DNA from: Takifugu bimaculatus
Taxonomy: Eukaryota > Chordata > Actinopteri > Tetraodontiformes > Tetraodontidae
Assembly (NCBI GenBank): GCA_004026145.2
Contig: CP034977.1
Location: 1,459,043 to 1,523,042, forward strand
Length of the DNA: 64,000 nucleotides
Reading direction: 5' to 3'
Shown: positions 62,072 to 64,000 of the stretch, piece after piece
Position numbering within the stretch: position 1 is the first letter of the stretch
Layout: every line of letters begins with the position of its first letter
The notes under the pieces: generated by a model
The model's input: only the letters and a program-made list of their open reading frames with translations
What the model was told of the DNA's origin: nothing
Database searches by the model: none
Program-made: the position numbers and the translations under genes

Positions 62072-62864
62072 TCATATTTTAGTTATTTGTAGAGTGAATG
62101 TGCGATGTTACCTGTGTGAAGGTTGCACATTTTATTGTAATAAGCTGCAGTAACGTGTTAACACAGCAAGATCACATCTGTAATGATGAAAAATGCCAAG
62201 ATTGCTTCTCAGTGTTGGCATGGAGACGACACCTGTCGACAGACTGACAAGACAAAACCAGCGAATAAATGTTAGTGTGACACGCTATTAAAGCACCCTG
62301 CAAAACTAAGTGCTGTTTTGACAACAAGCAGACCTGGCTGCTCGGCCCATTTAATCAAACTCCAAACTCTCAGAGGCTTAATAAATGTCCCTGCCAAGTT
62401 TCATAAATGAGGGATCAATTATAATTGATTTCACAGTCTGATACATTTATTAAAGTGACATTCATTTATTCCCAGTCTTACCTGTTTGCCCCCCAGCCCC
62501 TCACAGCCCCTGACAACATTAGATTATAAACATACTTTATTAAAAGTACCGCTCTAAGATTTTCCTTTGAGATGAGCTAATTGCTACAGCGCGTTTAGCA
62601 TCTTCACGCCACTTCTCTAATGCTGAGAGGGCGGTGCCGCTGAGTGTTTAACCGTCAGAGGAGAAATTCCAGCTGCGTTAAGAGCAGAATAAATGAGTTC
62701 TGGGGTGTTGGCACTTGTCATGTAGGATTATAGATACACACTGATGAAAACTGCCACTCAGGAGAGATGGAGATGGGATCATCTATGAACAAAATGGCTC
62801 ACACAGACCCACCACAAGTAGGAGACAGATGCCAGGTCGTCTCAGATTCAGCCAATCTTTGTGA

Positions 62865-62868
<4 letters not shown>
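62072..62868. other. Enhancer-like AT-rich non-coding DNA
   Basis: No gene. It includes the perfect palindrome at 62414-62429 and nearby TTTATTAAAGTGAC, TTCATTTATTCCC words, then a stretch with kept CpGs (62580-62660). Confidence 0.35.
62414..62429. promoter_or_regulatory. 16-bp perfect palindrome of two homeodomain sites
   Basis: ATCAATTATAATTGAT is its own reverse complement and joins two TAATTGAT sites back to back. About one 16-bp perfect palindrome is expected by chance in a window this size, so only the homeodomain content makes it notable. Confidence 0.35.
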
Positions 62869-62905
<37 letters not shown>

Positions 62906-62918
62906 ATGTGTGTGTGCA
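62869..62918. repeat. (TG)n microsatellite, imperfect at the right end
   Basis: Perfect TG at 62869-62904, then GCATG-interrupted TG units to about 62918. Confidence 0.95.
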
Positions 62919-64000
62919 TGGTAGAAACTAAGCAGAAACAGTCGGCGGGCGTATTTAAAGGTAAAACCACGACCTCCAGGGTTTTTCCTCTGTCAGATGT
63001 CAGACAAATGGATGTTAGTTCAGCCCCAAACCAAGCTGCCAGCGGCCGCTGCTCCCTGGCTTCAAAATTAATGAAGCACTTACTGGCCAAAGTAACAACG
63101 TTAAACCTCAATGATTTTCTGAGATAATTGTCCACCTACGGGCCACTCTATATGGATGCTTTCTTTTTGGAATAGTAATGAATGGACGACTTTTAGATTT
63201 GATTAGTTTTGCAACAGTTATAGTGCCCATAAAGAACCAATGATGTATTGAAATGTCTTAAACATTTTGCTGCTTTCCCACTCCAAACACTCATCTTAGC
63301 CTCCGCCTCCATTATGAATATAATGAAAGCAGCAGGAAGAATGCGTGAAATGCCAAGTAATTCAGATTTCTTTTGTTTTCTTATACATGAGCATGACCTT
63401 TACTTCTGAGAGCATCCAGAGAATCCATCTGCTGGTACATTTACCCCTCAGGACAAAAACAGTGTTTCACTGAAGCTAATTCAAATCGGTGACATGTAAG
63501 CTGCAGCAGATAAGCTGAGAATTGATGGAAACTGGATTTGCTCATATAAAATCATGAGCCGATGCTTCGCTGGTTTGGAGCGTTGCTTTCTGACATGTCT
63601 GCCAGACATTCTACCTTCCTTCTCTCTTCACCTGGCTTTTTATCCCCTGAACACTGAAACAGGCCTCTGACTGGCAGAACTGTGATGTGAATTCGGCTGC
63701 AGATCAAGAATGAAAATGATATGAGTTCACTTTCCGTCACAGGTGCAGCCCAGCATTCAAAAGATGACTGTCTGAACCTGCAGTGTAACTGCAGGAAATG
63801 ATTACTGCATATTATTTCTATTTTTATTCTAATTAATTCATTCATTATTCATTCACAGTGAAGACATTAGCATGAAATATCATAAAACTTGGAGGAAAGG
63901 CCTTGATCCACCCCGGAACTCAGTTATTGGCAAAAAACATTCAAAAGACTAATTATAAAACAACTTCTTATAAAAGAACCCAGAAGTGGTTGCACCAACC
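62919..64000. other. Non-coding DNA to the window end
   Basis: No supported gene. The minus ORF 63552-63845 (97 codons) has no domain. Nothing else recognised. Confidence 0.4.

Noticed and set aside
62848..63135. ORFs on both strands over a TG tract
   Set aside because: Microsatellite translation with no domain.

Overview
This window looks like vertebrate nuclear DNA, most likely from a ray-finned (teleost) fish. There is no prokaryotic layout: no packed ORFs, ribosome-binding sites or operons. The sequence is AT-leaning, CpG-poor and non-coding, broken by one CpG-rich island. It carries many long (TG)n/(CA)n microsatellites (up to about 98 bp), (GA)n and poly-G runs, and two dispersed-repeat types I recall from teleost genomes. 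The fish assignment is inferred from repeat content and compactness; the species cannot be named.

Only one protein-coding exon is well supported. It lies on the minus strand at 34288-34339, inside a CpG-rich island (about 33870-35180). It encodes a start Met in good context plus a 17-residue signal-peptide-like N-terminus, then a good splice donor in phase 1. It therefore looks like exon 1 of a secreted or type I membrane protein; the family cannot be named from 17 residues. The island holds a GC box, a CRE-like site and three short upstream ORFs on the same strand. If the reading is right, 1-34287 is the first part of intron 1 (at least 34 kb with no convincing further exon), and 35.2-64 kb is upstream flank or intergenic DNA.

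Left part (1-34 kb, inferred intron 1): ordinary non-coding DNA with stretches whose texture suggests conserved non-coding enhancers, rich in TAATTA, octamer and similar sites but with CpGs kept. Landmarks are two perfect DR1 nuclear-receptor elements sharing 15 identical bases in opposite orientation (7529-7543 and 32924-32938), a (CTG)9 tract, a dispersed-repeat fragment near 8.9-9.06 kb and a CTCF-like site near 17.1 kb.

Right part (35-64 kb): two CTCF-like sites just upstream of the island, a cluster of four ACGTG motifs at 37.5 kb, three diverged copies of one microsatellite-associated repeat (42.4, 43.4 and 61.6 kb), a 23-bp tandem duplication at 54.0 kb, a 16-bp perfect homeodomain palindrome at 62.4 kb, and three weak exon candidates.

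I found no sign of a novel multi-gene system. The most interesting material is regulatory: the paired DR1 elements, the ACGTG cluster and the enhancer-like segments around a signal-peptide exon with a very long first intron. All conservation statements are inference, because no alignment could be run.
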